Origin: a virus
Strand: one strand, 5' to 3'
IMG/VR virus record: IMGVR_UViG_3300030419_004440
Location: 1-64,000 of that record
Length of the DNA: 64,000 bases
Shown here piece by piece: positions 54,297-62,959 of the stretch (positions within the stretch are counted from its first letter, which is position 1; each line of letters opens with the position of its first letter). The notes beneath the pieces are model-generated. The model ran no database searches, was not told the DNA's origin, and saw only the letters and a program-made list of their open reading frames with translations. The translations under genes and the position numbers were made by a program.

Positions 54297-55007
54297 CTAG
54301 TCTACTGTTATTTTGTTTTTGGGAAAGCCCATTTCTTTTCGTTTAATGAACACGTAGTGATCTCTTCCTGAGTAGTGGAGAGTTTTTTGAGCGGCAAGAT
54401 CGAGATCACCCTCGTTTTGCGTCCCCTTAACGCTGTAGTGCTCGTGCGTTATGATTATTTTGTCTATGTATTGCTCTCTCCCCATGTCTCTCACGACTTC
54501 GGTAAATTCATCGTCACAATATAGACTCTTGTAGTCTGGGTGATAGATATAACCGAAACGTTCGTAGAGCTTTCTTCCAAGTATGGAAAAAGTTATTAAT
54601 TTACCGTGAGTGTTTCCGTCATCGAAGTGAACGCAGCCGTCTAGGTCTGGAAAGTGTTCATCCATAGCTTCGGATATTTCCTTGTCCCAGCCGTCAACTT
54701 TGGGCACCATGTCGTCAGAAGCACAAACTAAGACATCAAATTCCAGCCCATCTATGTGATTGTTTATGGCACTAATTTTTTCTGTCCCGTAGTCATACCA
54801 AAGGTTGTACTTAACGTTCGGTTTCTTAGAAAAAATGTAGTCTACCCTTTGTTGTACATAAGGGTCTTTCATGGTCTCATCTTCTGAGTCACAGTTTATG
54901 TTGAATTCCAATTCGTTAGAGTCGCTAGACATCATTACGTATTGATTTAAAACTTCTAAAAACTTGTTGGCTCTTGCAAAGGTGGGAAATTGAACTAATA
55001 ACTTCAT
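54297..55007 (-). CDS. GT-A (GT2-like) glycosyltransferase
   Basis: Start at 55007, overlapping the epimerase stop as ATGA. 236 residues, with KLLVQFPTFARANKFLEVLN as opening strand/helix and DVLVCASDDMVPKVDGWDKE around residues 90-110, where SDDM is the DXD-type site. HPDYKSLYCDDEFTE later provides a possible catalytic acid. IITHEHYSVKG near the C-terminus is often metal-binding in GT2. Soluble; acceptor unknown. Confidence 0.65.
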   Translation of the reverse strand: MKLLVQFPTFARANKFLEVLNQYVMMSSDSNELEFNINCDSEDETMKDPYVQQRVDYIFSKKPNVKYNLWYDYGTEKISAINNHIDGLEFDVLVCASDDMVPKVDGWDKEISEAMDEHFPDLDGCVHFDDGNTHGKLITFSILGRKLYERFGYIYHPDYKSLYCDDEFTEVVRDMGREQYIDKIIITHEHYSVKGTQNEGDLDLAAQKTLHYSGRDHYVFIKRKEMGFPKNKITVD

Positions 55008-55900
55008 TTTAGCCAATCCCCCAGCTTAACCTTTGCTTCCCACTTCAATATGTCGTTTGCCTTGCTTGTATCTGCTAGGCTATCCCTTGCCTCACCTAGT
55101 CTTTCTGGCAAATTTACATATGTTACATCTTCTCCGCCTACCATTTTCGCTAAATCCATTATCGTGTGATTTTTCCCCGCACCAATGTTAAAAATATTTC
55201 CAAAGGCACGTTTATCATCTGTAAAAGCTGCTTTCATGTTGGCTTCAACCACGTCGGAAACATGGGTAAAATCTCTTGACTGAAGCCCATCGCCCACTAT
55301 TGTGAGGGGTACACCTTCATTAAGCTGTTTTTGAAATAAACCTACGACCGGTGCGTATTGACCGCTGGTAGGCTGCCGGTCTCCATAAACATTGAAGTAT
55401 CTAAATATAACTGTCTCTAAACCATAAAGTTTATAAAACATTTTGCACAACTCTTCTCCTGAAACCTTCGTTACAGAATATGCGTTTAGGCAGTCGTTTT
55501 TCATGTCTTCGTTTAGCGGGATTGGGTGGGCAACTCCGTACGCAGCAGAAGTTGATGAATACATAACCCTTTTAACTCCGGCTTCTTTGGCCGCTTGTAG
55601 TACGCTGCAAGTTCCGACAGAGTTGGTCAAAGTTGCCGCGACAGGATTATTTATGCATGGCTGAATTCTAGATTCGGCAGCTAAATGGAAAACTAAATCA
55701 ACGCCTTCAAAATGATGCTTTATATTGTAGTAGTCTTCTACGGAATAGAAGGAGTACTCAGCGTCATCGTTGAAGTAAAAATTCTCGTGGCTATCTGCTG
55801 ACAAGTCATCAATTACCAAGACCTTATGACCATCATCCACTAGACGATCAACTATATGAGATCCTATAAATCCGGCACCACCTGTAACTATTACGTTCAT
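55004..55900 (-). CDS. UDP-hexose 4-epimerase-like enzyme
   Basis: 298 residues. NAD motif GGAGFIG at 7-13, DDLSADSHEN, HLAAES, Ser116 region (MYSSTSAAYG), Y141-x3-K145 (YSVTKVSGE), RYFNVYGDRQ and a SRDFTHVSDV C-terminal loop. This is the extended short-chain dehydrogenase family of GalE/WbpP, which epimerises UDP-glucose or UDP-GlcNAc at C4. Whether the substrate is Glc, GlcNAc or uronic acid cannot be read from these motifs. Overlaps its neighbours as ATGA at both ends. Confidence 0.8.
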   Translation of the reverse strand: MNVIVTGGAGFIGSHIVDRLVDDGHKVLVIDDLSADSHENFYFNDDAEYSFYSVEDYYNIKHHFEGVDLVFHLAAESRIQPCINNPVAATLTNSVGTCSVLQAAKEAGVKRVMYSSTSAAYGVAHPIPLNEDMKNDCLNAYSVTKVSGEELCKMFYKLYGLETVIFRYFNVYGDRQPTSGQYAPVVGLFQKQLNEGVPLTIVGDGLQSRDFTHVSDVVEANMKAAFTDDKRAFGNIFNIGAGKNHTIMDLAKMVGGEDVTYVNLPERLGEARDSLADTSKANDILKWEAKVKLGDWLK

Positions 55901-56778
55901 AATTTTTCACTAGTCCTTTCCAATTTACCTGAAATTTCCGAGGATTTTAACAGCCTGAACAGTCTAGCTGCACGCCTAAAGCAGTTATGGCGAGACTTGA
56001 CTTGTTTTTTCAGAATCTGACCTATATCGCCTTCTTCCGAAGTCTCTATAAATAGAGTTGACAGTATGTTGTCCAGTGTGGACTGTTGGCTTTCATCTAC
56101 TTTGATTTTTATATTGTTGCACCTAAGAAGAGAATCAAAAAGCAGTTGCGATGTCACGATATTTACGTCGTCGGCCAACACCACCGTGTCGTACTTTTCG
56201 TAAAAAGACACCGCTGACGTTATATCTAAAAACATGTCGGCATATCCGCTTTGATCCTGCTGATTGAAAGAAACGACGTGACAGGAATCTTGATTGGCTA
56301 CCGACTCCTGAACCATGCTGTTATTGGTAATGGAGAAGACACACGTATCAAGCCTGTAGTCTGGGGTTGGCATTCTTGGTATAAAGACATCTGCGGCAGG
56401 GTATATGCCCTCTATCTTTACCCCCTTTTGAGAGACATTGCTTGTATTTTTATACATATTAGTGAAAAGGAATGGAACGTTTATTTTGGTGTCCTTTATA
56501 ATACCTTCAATCGTTTCTATCTCTGATTGCTGGGCACCGGACACATTTAATATCATGCTAATATTTTTATTGCCTGATAAGTATTTAATTATGTCGTTCG
56601 TTAAAAATTTAAAGTGGGAAATAAAAACATCTGGCTTTGTAAAATCGAAGGTGTCAAAAGCACTCTTGCTTGGATCACTCCACAAAACTGACTCCTCCCC
56701 AACTTCCGCGAGGCACTGTTGGAGATACATGGGTTCTGTAGATAAAGCAGAGGTGTAATTTTGAATTAGGGTTTTCAT
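55897..56778 (-). CDS. Putative GT-B-like protein of glycan operon (293 aa)
   Basis: ATGA overlap with the upstream nucleotidyltransferase-like gene and with the epimerase. The sequence shows alternating strands (VFISHFKFLT, ISMILNVSGAQQ, VPFLFTNMYKN) consistent with a GT-B/Rossmann core, and YDTVVLADDVNIVTSQLLF near residue 195. The usual E-x7-E loop is not evident. The end is basic (QVKSRHNCFRRAARLFRLLK). Most likely a diverged transferase, possibly inactive or a subunit. Low certainty. Confidence 0.45.
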   Translation of the reverse strand: MKTLIQNYTSALSTEPMYLQQCLAEVGEESVLWSDPSKSAFDTFDFTKPDVFISHFKFLTNDIIKYLSGNKNISMILNVSGAQQSEIETIEGIIKDTKINVPFLFTNMYKNTSNVSQKGVKIEGIYPAADVFIPRMPTPDYRLDTCVFSITNNSMVQESVANQDSCHVVSFNQQDQSGYADMFLDITSAVSFYEKYDTVVLADDVNIVTSQLLFDSLLRCNNIKIKVDESQQSTLDNILSTLFIETSEEGDIGQILKKQVKSRHNCFRRAARLFRLLKSSEISGKLERTSEKL

Positions 56779-57521
56779 ATTCTTGTGATCCTCTTTAGGG
56801 TTTTTATGTTTTGTATTTTTACGGTTGATGTGTTTAAGATATCGGTTACAATTACTCTGTTATCCTTTAAGATTACATTAATGGCTTCAAACAAAAATCT
56901 ATTTTTGTACTCTGGGTTAGATACGGTTGAATATAAATTACTGATAATTTTTCTGCCACACAGATAAGCAACTTCATTCCATAGCTTAGTTTTAACCCCC
57001 ACGGCCATAGACTGTAGTACTGATTCGTTTTCTATCAGCCCCACGTCAAAGTTTTTGTATTCGTCCTTTTCTTGGCACAGTACGCCGGATTGACTATAGT
57101 CTATACTACTCAGCATATCTGGAGTTAAGAGTAGTGCCCCGTTACACAGTAATATTCTACTGTTATTTATGTTGTGGAGGCACAGTCTAGCACTCTCGCA
57201 GCAGTTTGAATTGAAATGCATCTGATTTTCTACAACTCGTATATTTATATCTGCGAAGTTGTTTTTGACAAATTCCACCGTTTTCTGTGTTTCAAAACCA
57301 GAGCATAGTATAATTTCAAAGTTTTTAAAGGTGGCTTTTATCGCATCAACCTGTCTCTGTATTAAAGTTTTTCCCTCTATTTTCATTAACGAAATAGGCC
57401 CATAGGACTTCATCCTATAGCCATGATTCTCGCTAAACAAAACTACCGAGATAAACGATTCCTGAGACCCCTTGGGTTCACCCGAAACGGGACTGGTTAT
57501 AAATCTAGATTTTCTTCTCAT
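56775..57521 (-). CDS. Nucleotidyltransferase-like protein, degenerate active site
   Basis: 248 residues resembling sugar-1-phosphate nucleotidyltransferases: opening FISVVLFSENHGYRMKSYG, then ISLMKIEGKTLIQRQVDAIK and FEIILCSGFETQKTVEFV. In active enzymes the first stretch is L-A-A-G-x-G-x-R with a later P-K-x-L; here the Gly loop is FSENHGYR and the Lys of PK is absent (GPISLMKI). So it may bind but not activate sugars, or use another mechanism. The N-terminus is basic (RRKSRFITS). It overlaps its upstream neighbour by 17 bases. Confidence 0.5.
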   Translation of the reverse strand: MRRKSRFITSPVSGEPKGSQESFISVVLFSENHGYRMKSYGPISLMKIEGKTLIQRQVDAIKATFKNFEIILCSGFETQKTVEFVKNNFADINIRVVENQMHFNSNCCESARLCLHNINNSRILLCNGALLLTPDMLSSIDYSQSGVLCQEKDEYKNFDVGLIENESVLQSMAVGVKTKLWNEVAYLCGRKIISNLYSTVSNPEYKNRFLFEAINVILKDNRVIVTDILNTSTVKIQNIKTLKRITRI

Positions 57522-58329
57522 ATTTCCTATAATTTTTTTGATTTATAGCAAGTTCTTTAATTTCTTTGACCATTAAATCGTAATCTAGGAAGTCGAGATA
57601 GTTTGAGTTTATGACGCCGTACGCTAGTGCAGACACGTCACTATCGGTGTCTTCAAAAAAAGCGGTTCTATTTAAAAGCTCATTGACTTCCTTGTCTATG
57701 AAGTTGAAGAAGTTACTGTCTATTAGTTGTCCGGCCTGAATTTTTACTATGAAATTACAGCCGATACCAACTGTTCTTTTAAACGCGTCCGTGTCTATCT
57801 GATACTTGTCAGCAAACGGGCCACTTGTCAGTGAATCCGCATGTATGACTAGATCTGCTTTAATGTCTTGTTCAAGAAGTTTGTGCACGCCGTTTACTAA
57901 TACCTGCGTGTGAACCCCTTTTTGTATTGCAGAAATCGACGCTATGATCTTGCCTCTTTCATAGTCGCTATCAATTATTGATTTAATACTTTTGTTTAAC
58001 TCGTCTTCCGTTTGTTCAGAAATCTCTATAACTACTCCAAAGCTAGTTTTAGTTTCTTCTTTTGCCTTATCCTGAAGCTCGACTTCGTTCGTTATTTTTA
58101 AAGCTCTTTTCCACTTAGATGATCTGTACATATTACAGAACCTATCTAATCTATAATATTGGTGCAGCTCATCATTTTCAAGACAGTCGTCGACAGGTTG
58201 CAAATTGGCTTCGCCTCGTTCTACAAGCTTCTCTAGTCTACCCACCTTGCATCCGTCTTGCCACAATCCGAACGGACCTCCGCTAGACGGGGGAGCTGAG
58301 GTAGCGAATATACATTTTGAACAATCCAT
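57505..58329 (-). CDS. Cys-rich N-terminal module fused to GT-like domain
   Basis: 274 residues. The first 75 residues hold a Cys set: MDCSKC, GPFGLWQDGCKVGRLEKL and YRLDRFCNMYR, probably one metal or Fe-S site. The rest (from about residue 90) has strands and helices resembling a GT-A/GT2 half (FGVVIEISEQTEDELNKSIK, KADLVIHADSLTSGPF). A DXD is not clear, though DTDSD occurs late. The Cys module may recognise a partner or be structural. It starts one base before the previous gene's stop region and is coupled to the nucleotidyltransferase-like gene. Confidence 0.45.
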   Translation of the reverse strand: MDCSKCIFATSAPPSSGGPFGLWQDGCKVGRLEKLVERGEANLQPVDDCLENDELHQYYRLDRFCNMYRSSKWKRALKITNEVELQDKAKEETKTSFGVVIEISEQTEDELNKSIKSIIDSDYERGKIIASISAIQKGVHTQVLVNGVHKLLEQDIKADLVIHADSLTSGPFADKYQIDTDAFKRTVGIGCNFIVKIQAGQLIDSNFFNFIDKEVNELLNRTAFFEDTDSDVSALAYGVINSNYLDFLDYDLMVKEIKELAINQKNYRKYEKKI

Positions 58330-58330
58330 T

Positions 58331-58747
58331 TTAAGCCCTTTGTGCCACTATTTCAAAATGAATTCCAGCGAGTTGTGTATTTAATACTTTCAACCCGAGA
58401 GACTCTATGAATGGTTTTATTTCATTTAAAGAAGACATAGAATTAATACTTTGAATAAGCTGTGCTCCATCTGCTTCTTCTATTGCACCGTTGATTACGC
58501 TCTTGCAAAATAGCCGCAAGTCTTTTCCTCCAATGATAAGCTTTCCGCCTAAGCGGAGCTTGCTAACCAAGGAGACAATGCAATCCCTGATGTTGCTAAG
58601 ATAAAAAGAGTCTAAGACATCGTTTGCTAATATCTCAGTACACTCATTGTCGGATATATCCATAAAGTTTATATAGTTATCAGATACGAGAACTTTCTTG
58701 TATCCTTCAATTGCTTCTTGCTCCATTTTGATAACATGAATCTTCAT
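58331..58747 (-). CDS. Half-size methyltransferase-like protein (138 aa)
   Basis: ANDVLDSFYLSNIRDCIVSL (about 41-60), followed by KLRLGGKLIIGGKDLRLFC, matches the C-terminal half of COG4627-type class I methyltransferases (A-x-HVLEHF, PGG-x-L). The SAM-binding motif I is not in the sequence, so it either pairs with another protein or has lost activity. Overlaps its upstream neighbour as ATGA at 58744-58747. Confidence 0.5.
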   Translation of the reverse strand: MKIHVIKMEQEAIEGYKKVLVSDNYINFMDISDNECTEILANDVLDSFYLSNIRDCIVSLVSKLRLGGKLIIGGKDLRLFCKSVINGAIEEADGAQLIQSINSMSSLNEIKPFIESLGLKVLNTQLAGIHFEIVAQRA

Positions 58748-59751
58748 TTTTTAACTCCGTATGCGATGTCGAATGTTTTGTTCCAGTTATTTATAAAACT
58801 CTCTTCTGAGAAATTCTCAATTACCGTCTTTCTCGCCTCTTGACCCATTGATTTTCTGAGGTGTTCGTCACCTAAAAGAGTATGTATGTATTTTTTTAGT
58901 TCTTCTTCGTCGTTTGACATAAATCCGTTAACTCCGTTTTCTATGATTTCGGGAATCATACAGGTGGCGGTAGAAACGACTGCACATCCGCAGGACATCG
59001 CCTCTAGCAACGAGGTTGGAACTGGACTAATTGTAGATGTGTTGAGAAATACTTTTGCCGTATTGTACTCTAGAACTAGGTCTTCTATCGACTCAGCGGG
59101 CTTTGAGAGGCCTTCTGAGCAAGTCCCAAGTAGTCTGGCCTCAAAACCTTCGGTCACTCTTTTCCAACCGTTGTAGTTGCAGCAGTAGTCACGATTTTTA
59201 AAATCGTTTACCACACTAAGAATTTCTGCGTGCGTGGCAGGTTCACCTTTTCTCTCTTCGGTGGGGCTAAATAGCTCTGTGTCAACAGAGTGATGAATTA
59301 CTCGTGGATCACAGTTCATTTTCCATTGGTCGATTGAGTACTCGGAAATAAATAAATTTATATCTCCGACCATACTTCTAAAGGCTTGAAGCTGTTCTTG
59401 GGGCCAGCTAGGTATGGGGAGTGTATGCTCCAGAGAGATTATTGGGATGTTAAGAGTTTGATTTATTTGACTGGCTACTTGGAACTGACCAAATTTACTT
59501 TGAGTCAAAATAAAATCGAATTCAATGCCTGAGATTAGACTATTCTTTGGAAGAATATAATAATTGCCGGGAAGTTCAGCGTAGGTATTATCCCACTCTT
59601 TACAGTTATCGTATCTAAACGAGTAAAAATTGTGTCCAGTTTTACACAGCTGGGTCTGGTATCTCTCGTGCGTATCGAAGGTAAGTATGTTATACTTATC
59701 TTTAGTGGCATTTAGAGATCTATTTATAATACTTGCTGTTCTATGACTCAT
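58744..59751 (-). CDS. GT4 glycosyltransferase
   Basis: 335 residues, GT-B. The N-domain includes DFILTQSKFGQF and INLFISEYSIDQWK. The C-domain has the donor loop SPVPTSLLEAMSCGCAVVST (about 235-255) with the key E, followed by PEIIENGVNGFM and a final helix. This is the classic family 4 retaining arrangement, though the HGEGF-type first acid is replaced by SPVPTS. Starts ten bases before the stop of the next upstream transferase. Donor (GDP- or UDP-sugar) unknown. Confidence 0.75.
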   Translation of the reverse strand: MSHRTASIINRSLNATKDKYNILTFDTHERYQTQLCKTGHNFYSFRYDNCKEWDNTYAELPGNYYILPKNSLISGIEFDFILTQSKFGQFQVASQINQTLNIPIISLEHTLPIPSWPQEQLQAFRSMVGDINLFISEYSIDQWKMNCDPRVIHHSVDTELFSPTEERKGEPATHAEILSVVNDFKNRDYCCNYNGWKRVTEGFEARLLGTCSEGLSKPAESIEDLVLEYNTAKVFLNTSTISPVPTSLLEAMSCGCAVVSTATCMIPEIIENGVNGFMSNDEEELKKYIHTLLGDEHLRKSMGQEARKTVIENFSEESFINNWNKTFDIAYGVKK

Positions 59752-60883
59752 TTAATACCTCCAACATTCTTTCTCCTATTTTTTGATAGGAAAAATTCTC
59801 TACCACGCTTAATCCAGCAGATTTAGCCCTTTGCCTGTGTGCAATAGGATTCTCTTTATAGGACTCGTAATAGCTTCTCATATTTTCCCTAATTGTTTTT
59901 TCGCATGGTTGAAACCAGTACTCTCTTCCAGTAAACATGTCGGGAAAAGCCGCGTTAGAGCATTTGCAACAAGAAAACACTCCGTTTACTAGAGATCCGG
60001 TATTTTTGTCTTCTGGGTCTATAAATTCAGAAGGGCCACCAAAATCACTGCAAATAGGGGTGTTGCCAAACCCAACAGCGTCCAGCGAGGGTATCGACCA
60101 AGCTTCTCCGTGAGAAGGTAAAACAAAGCAGTCGCAATATTGGTGAACGGAATAAAGTTCTTCTTCAGAGAGGCGAACTGAAAGCACTCCCTCCTTCTTG
60201 TATTTTTCAATAGAATTATATAGTCTAAGCAACTGCTTCTCTCTCGTTAATATTTGTTCTAGCTCCGCGTGTGTTTGCTCTGGCGTTTTACCAAACTTAT
60301 TTACTTTTATAACAAGAGAAACGTCTTCCGCCCTATCAAACTCGGAATGAAAGCATGTAACTATAGATGCTATGTTTTTTCTATCGTTTAAGTCGCCCAC
60401 ATAATAAAATTTAAATGTGTCGTCGATATTTGGCAGGTGTATGTCTTTGTATTTCTTCTTGTACTTATTTACATCTGTTGCGTGATGCACAAGCCTCAAG
60501 GGTACACCTATACTGTCTTGCTCTAAGGATTTCATCAATGTCTTGTTGGGAACCCAAATTTCATCCATCTGTTGCAGTTGTTCAAACCAACCGATTGTTT
60601 TTATGCTGTATGATTCCACCTCTAAAAATGCGATGTTCTTTTTAAAGGCCGATGTACCAACAAGGTGATGCGGTAGCACATGTTGTATGCAAAAGTCGCA
60701 CTCGGATGAGTCTTTTTTCTCAAGTTCTAAAATTCTGGGGTGGACATCTGATTTATCTGATGTTAGTGTTACGTTTCGGCATACAACGTCTACACCCGCT
60801 TTATCTAGGGCTAGTATTTGATCTGTAGCGGCTTGTGACCACCCTCCGAATTCCTTATAATGTCCTATATATAATACTCTCAT
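59741..60883 (-). CDS. GT4 glycosyltransferase with E-to-D donor loop
   Basis: Start at ATG 60883 (ATGA overlap); an upstream extension lies within the preceding gene. 380 residues: RVLYIGHYKEFGGWSQAATD is the GT4 N-terminal loop. The C-domain has FKFYYVGDLNDRKNI (start of the donor domain) and HGEAWSIPSLDAVGFGNTPI (about 260-280), where the second conserved acid is Asp rather than Glu. A Cys trio (SCCKCS, about 305-310) is unusual. ENFSYQKIGERMLEVL closes the fold. Likely active. Confidence 0.75.
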   Translation of the reverse strand: MRVLYIGHYKEFGGWSQAATDQILALDKAGVDVVCRNVTLTSDKSDVHPRILELEKKDSSECDFCIQHVLPHHLVGTSAFKKNIAFLEVESYSIKTIGWFEQLQQMDEIWVPNKTLMKSLEQDSIGVPLRLVHHATDVNKYKKKYKDIHLPNIDDTFKFYYVGDLNDRKNIASIVTCFHSEFDRAEDVSLVIKVNKFGKTPEQTHAELEQILTREKQLLRLYNSIEKYKKEGVLSVRLSEEELYSVHQYCDCFVLPSHGEAWSIPSLDAVGFGNTPICSDFGGPSEFIDPEDKNTGSLVNGVFSCCKCSNAAFPDMFTGREYWFQPCEKTIRENMRSYYESYKENPIAHRQRAKSAGLSVVENFSYQKIGERMLEVLNES

Positions 60884-62559
60884 TGAATAAGACCTCGCTG
60901 TTTCATCACTTCTACCCGTTTTTGTTCCCAGACATTCTTTCTTGTGCACATAGATACCATCTGATCGTACGCAGTGTCAAAATTGAATTCAATTCTATGG
61001 TTTATGCCATCAAAAGCCGCTGACGACTCGTTAAAATACATACCTCCGGTAGATGAGGTGGCAGACCGATAAAGCAAATCTCTTGTCATCCTAGCTTCAA
61101 ACCATGTGTTGAGTTTGCTTGGTTCTCCTAAAACATTTACAATTAACCATTTTGCAAGATTATTTGTTGAAAGCTGATTAGCATCTTTTGGTTTATCTGC
61201 GGGATTGTGGATGCTTGGTGGCGAAGCCCAAGTTTTTTGAACGGGCTCAAGCTCGATACTGTCAAAATAATCTTCCCACTTTTTACCACTTAAGTGCCAC
61301 TGAAAGTGTTTTTCAAAATTAGACCTTGTTTTTTTGCCTATGGATTCCCTTTCTTCTTCAGATAGATCAAAGAATTCTTTAAACATTCTGGAGGCTAAGT
61401 CATTATCTGGAACCGCACGCAGGCAGCCAGTCTCTAGTTCTTTATATAATGCAGCCGGTTTTATTGGGTACCCCTCAAGCTTTCTAACCTCGCTTTCCAT
61501 GGCTGAATAGTCCGTGGCCATGACCGGAACTCCACAGGCGGCGGCTTCTACAATTGGAAGACCAAAGCCTTCGCAGTTAGCATATTGAACATAAAGATCA
61601 AATAGATTGATTATATCGGATAACTGTTCGTAAGAGGCTCCATTCTTGACGTTGCTTAAGGTTGATCCCCACTTTCCGGTGTAAGGCGACTGTGCGACCG
61701 GACCATTAAAGAGAGATGGAAAAGTTTGCTTAGTTTCTGGGCATATGTAGGTAAATAAGACGTGAGAGGATAGTCCGTGCTCTTGAATCAACTCTGGTAT
61801 GTCCCACCCTAAATCTGGATAAGATGTGTGGCAGTAGAGATAGTATTTCTTATCCTCTGATTGGTCTAGAAATTTTTTAAATGCTTCGAATAAGTCCGGG
61901 TAAAGCTTGCGTCTTTGATTACGCATAACCGTTCCTAATATTTTATACTCTGGGTCTATTCCTAGAGATTTTTTATGCAAGGCCTTATCTTCTACTGGTT
62001 GATATGCCGGGTGTGCTGACGGGGGTGCTGACCCTAGGTAATTGATTTTACCTCCAGACTGATCTTTGAGAACTTCTCCGGCCCAGTCGGAATAAGTGAG
62101 GCAGGCGTCGGCGGACTGATATGTTGCCACCCATTGTCTAGCTTGGGGTCTAGCGTCTACCGTTGGCATAACAGCCCACTTGAAATAGTCTCTATATGGA
62201 GATCTTTCTGCGAATTCAAGCATCCAAAAGTCTCGTATATCGCAAACAATATCCGGCATAAAATCTAAACAGACATGCTCAAATATCCACTCCCCAAATT
62301 GGGCAGAGCCGTTAGATTGATAGGCCTGCAACTCTTCTTCTGAAGCTTTGGGTTCGCATGACTGGTTTGGTACGACACCGTAGTAACCCCAAGGTATGTT
62401 GGCGGCTCTGGGGTCATTTCTTTCTCCATAGGAGGACATTTCTGCTATTACATACTTGTCAGTACTATGAAGATAGTTCAATATTTCTCTGGTATAAGTA
62501 GCATAACCCGTATTTAGAAACGTAGCTTCGCTACAAAATAAAATTCTTTTCTTCCTCAT
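60880..62559 (-). CDS. Large GT4 glycosyltransferase (559 aa)
   Basis: Start at 62559, one base after the SSB stop. RILFCSEATFLNTGYATYTR opens a GT-B fold; ILGTVMRNQRRKLYPDLFEA starts the C-domain; CEGFGLPIVEAAACGVPVMA (about 340-360) is a perfect GT4 donor loop. It is about 160 residues longer than typical, with a C-terminal extension after EDYFDSIELEPVQK that may bind an acceptor or partner. First gene of the sugar operon, next to replication genes. Soluble. Confidence 0.85.
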   Translation of the reverse strand: MRKKRILFCSEATFLNTGYATYTREILNYLHSTDKYVIAEMSSYGERNDPRAANIPWGYYGVVPNQSCEPKASEEELQAYQSNGSAQFGEWIFEHVCLDFMPDIVCDIRDFWMLEFAERSPYRDYFKWAVMPTVDARPQARQWVATYQSADACLTYSDWAGEVLKDQSGGKINYLGSAPPSAHPAYQPVEDKALHKKSLGIDPEYKILGTVMRNQRRKLYPDLFEAFKKFLDQSEDKKYYLYCHTSYPDLGWDIPELIQEHGLSSHVLFTYICPETKQTFPSLFNGPVAQSPYTGKWGSTLSNVKNGASYEQLSDIINLFDLYVQYANCEGFGLPIVEAAACGVPVMATDYSAMESEVRKLEGYPIKPAALYKELETGCLRAVPDNDLASRMFKEFFDLSEEERESIGKKTRSNFEKHFQWHLSGKKWEDYFDSIELEPVQKTWASPPSIHNPADKPKDANQLSTNNLAKWLIVNVLGEPSKLNTWFEARMTRDLLYRSATSSTGGMYFNESSAAFDGINHRIEFNFDTAYDQMVSMCTRKNVWEQKRVEVMKQRGLIQ

Positions 62560-62560
62560 G

Positions 62561-62878
62561 TTATTCCTTATCCAGACATCCGAAGTCAAATTGGTTTACT
62601 CTAAACGTAATCAGCGTATCCTCTTCAGGCTCCATGTTCTTTGCTGAAGCGGTAACTGTCATCTTCATGCCAGACTTTCCTAGTTTGGCAATGGTTCTTC
62701 CCCCACTATCCCAAGCTCTAAGTCTGAGGAAGGTGGGATATCTCTTCTTTTCACCCCTTTTGTTTCTGACGTATTCGTAAACGGTTAGGGTAAACTCGCA
62801 ATATTCTGCACCGCTATCTTCATCTACGTCAATCTCTGGGTCACCATATAGGTATCCTGTAAACGTACAGTTGTTCAT
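62561..62878 (-). CDS. ssb: Single-stranded DNA-binding protein (OB fold)
   Basis: 105 residues. CTFTGYLYGDPEIDVDEDSG opens an OB fold, then EYCEFTLTVYEYVRNKRGEK, a beta-hairpin as in bacterial SSB, and TFLRLRAWDSGGRTIAKLGK, matching the SSB R-x-x-A-W/F strand and helix. MTVTASAKN and a closing ITFRVNQFDFG fit the last strand. The acidic C-terminal tip of classical SSB is replaced by LDKE. It protects single strands during replication. The 81-base gap to Pol III (62879-62959) shows only a short imperfect palindrome GTAGT-AGCTAA-ACTAC at 62906-62921. Confidence 0.75.
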   Translation of the reverse strand: MNNCTFTGYLYGDPEIDVDEDSGAEYCEFTLTVYEYVRNKRGEKKRYPTFLRLRAWDSGGRTIAKLGKSGMKMTVTASAKNMEPEEDTLITFRVNQFDFGCLDKE

Positions 62879-62959
62879 GTATCATTCCTCAAGTTATATT
62901 ACATAGTAGTAGCTAAACTACAAAAATCCAAAATTTTTCTCATCTTTTACGAATAAAAA

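Noticed and set aside
62906-62921. GTAGT-AGCTAA-ACTAC as a terminator after DNA polymerase
   Set aside because: Five-base stem with no T-run on either strand; too weak.
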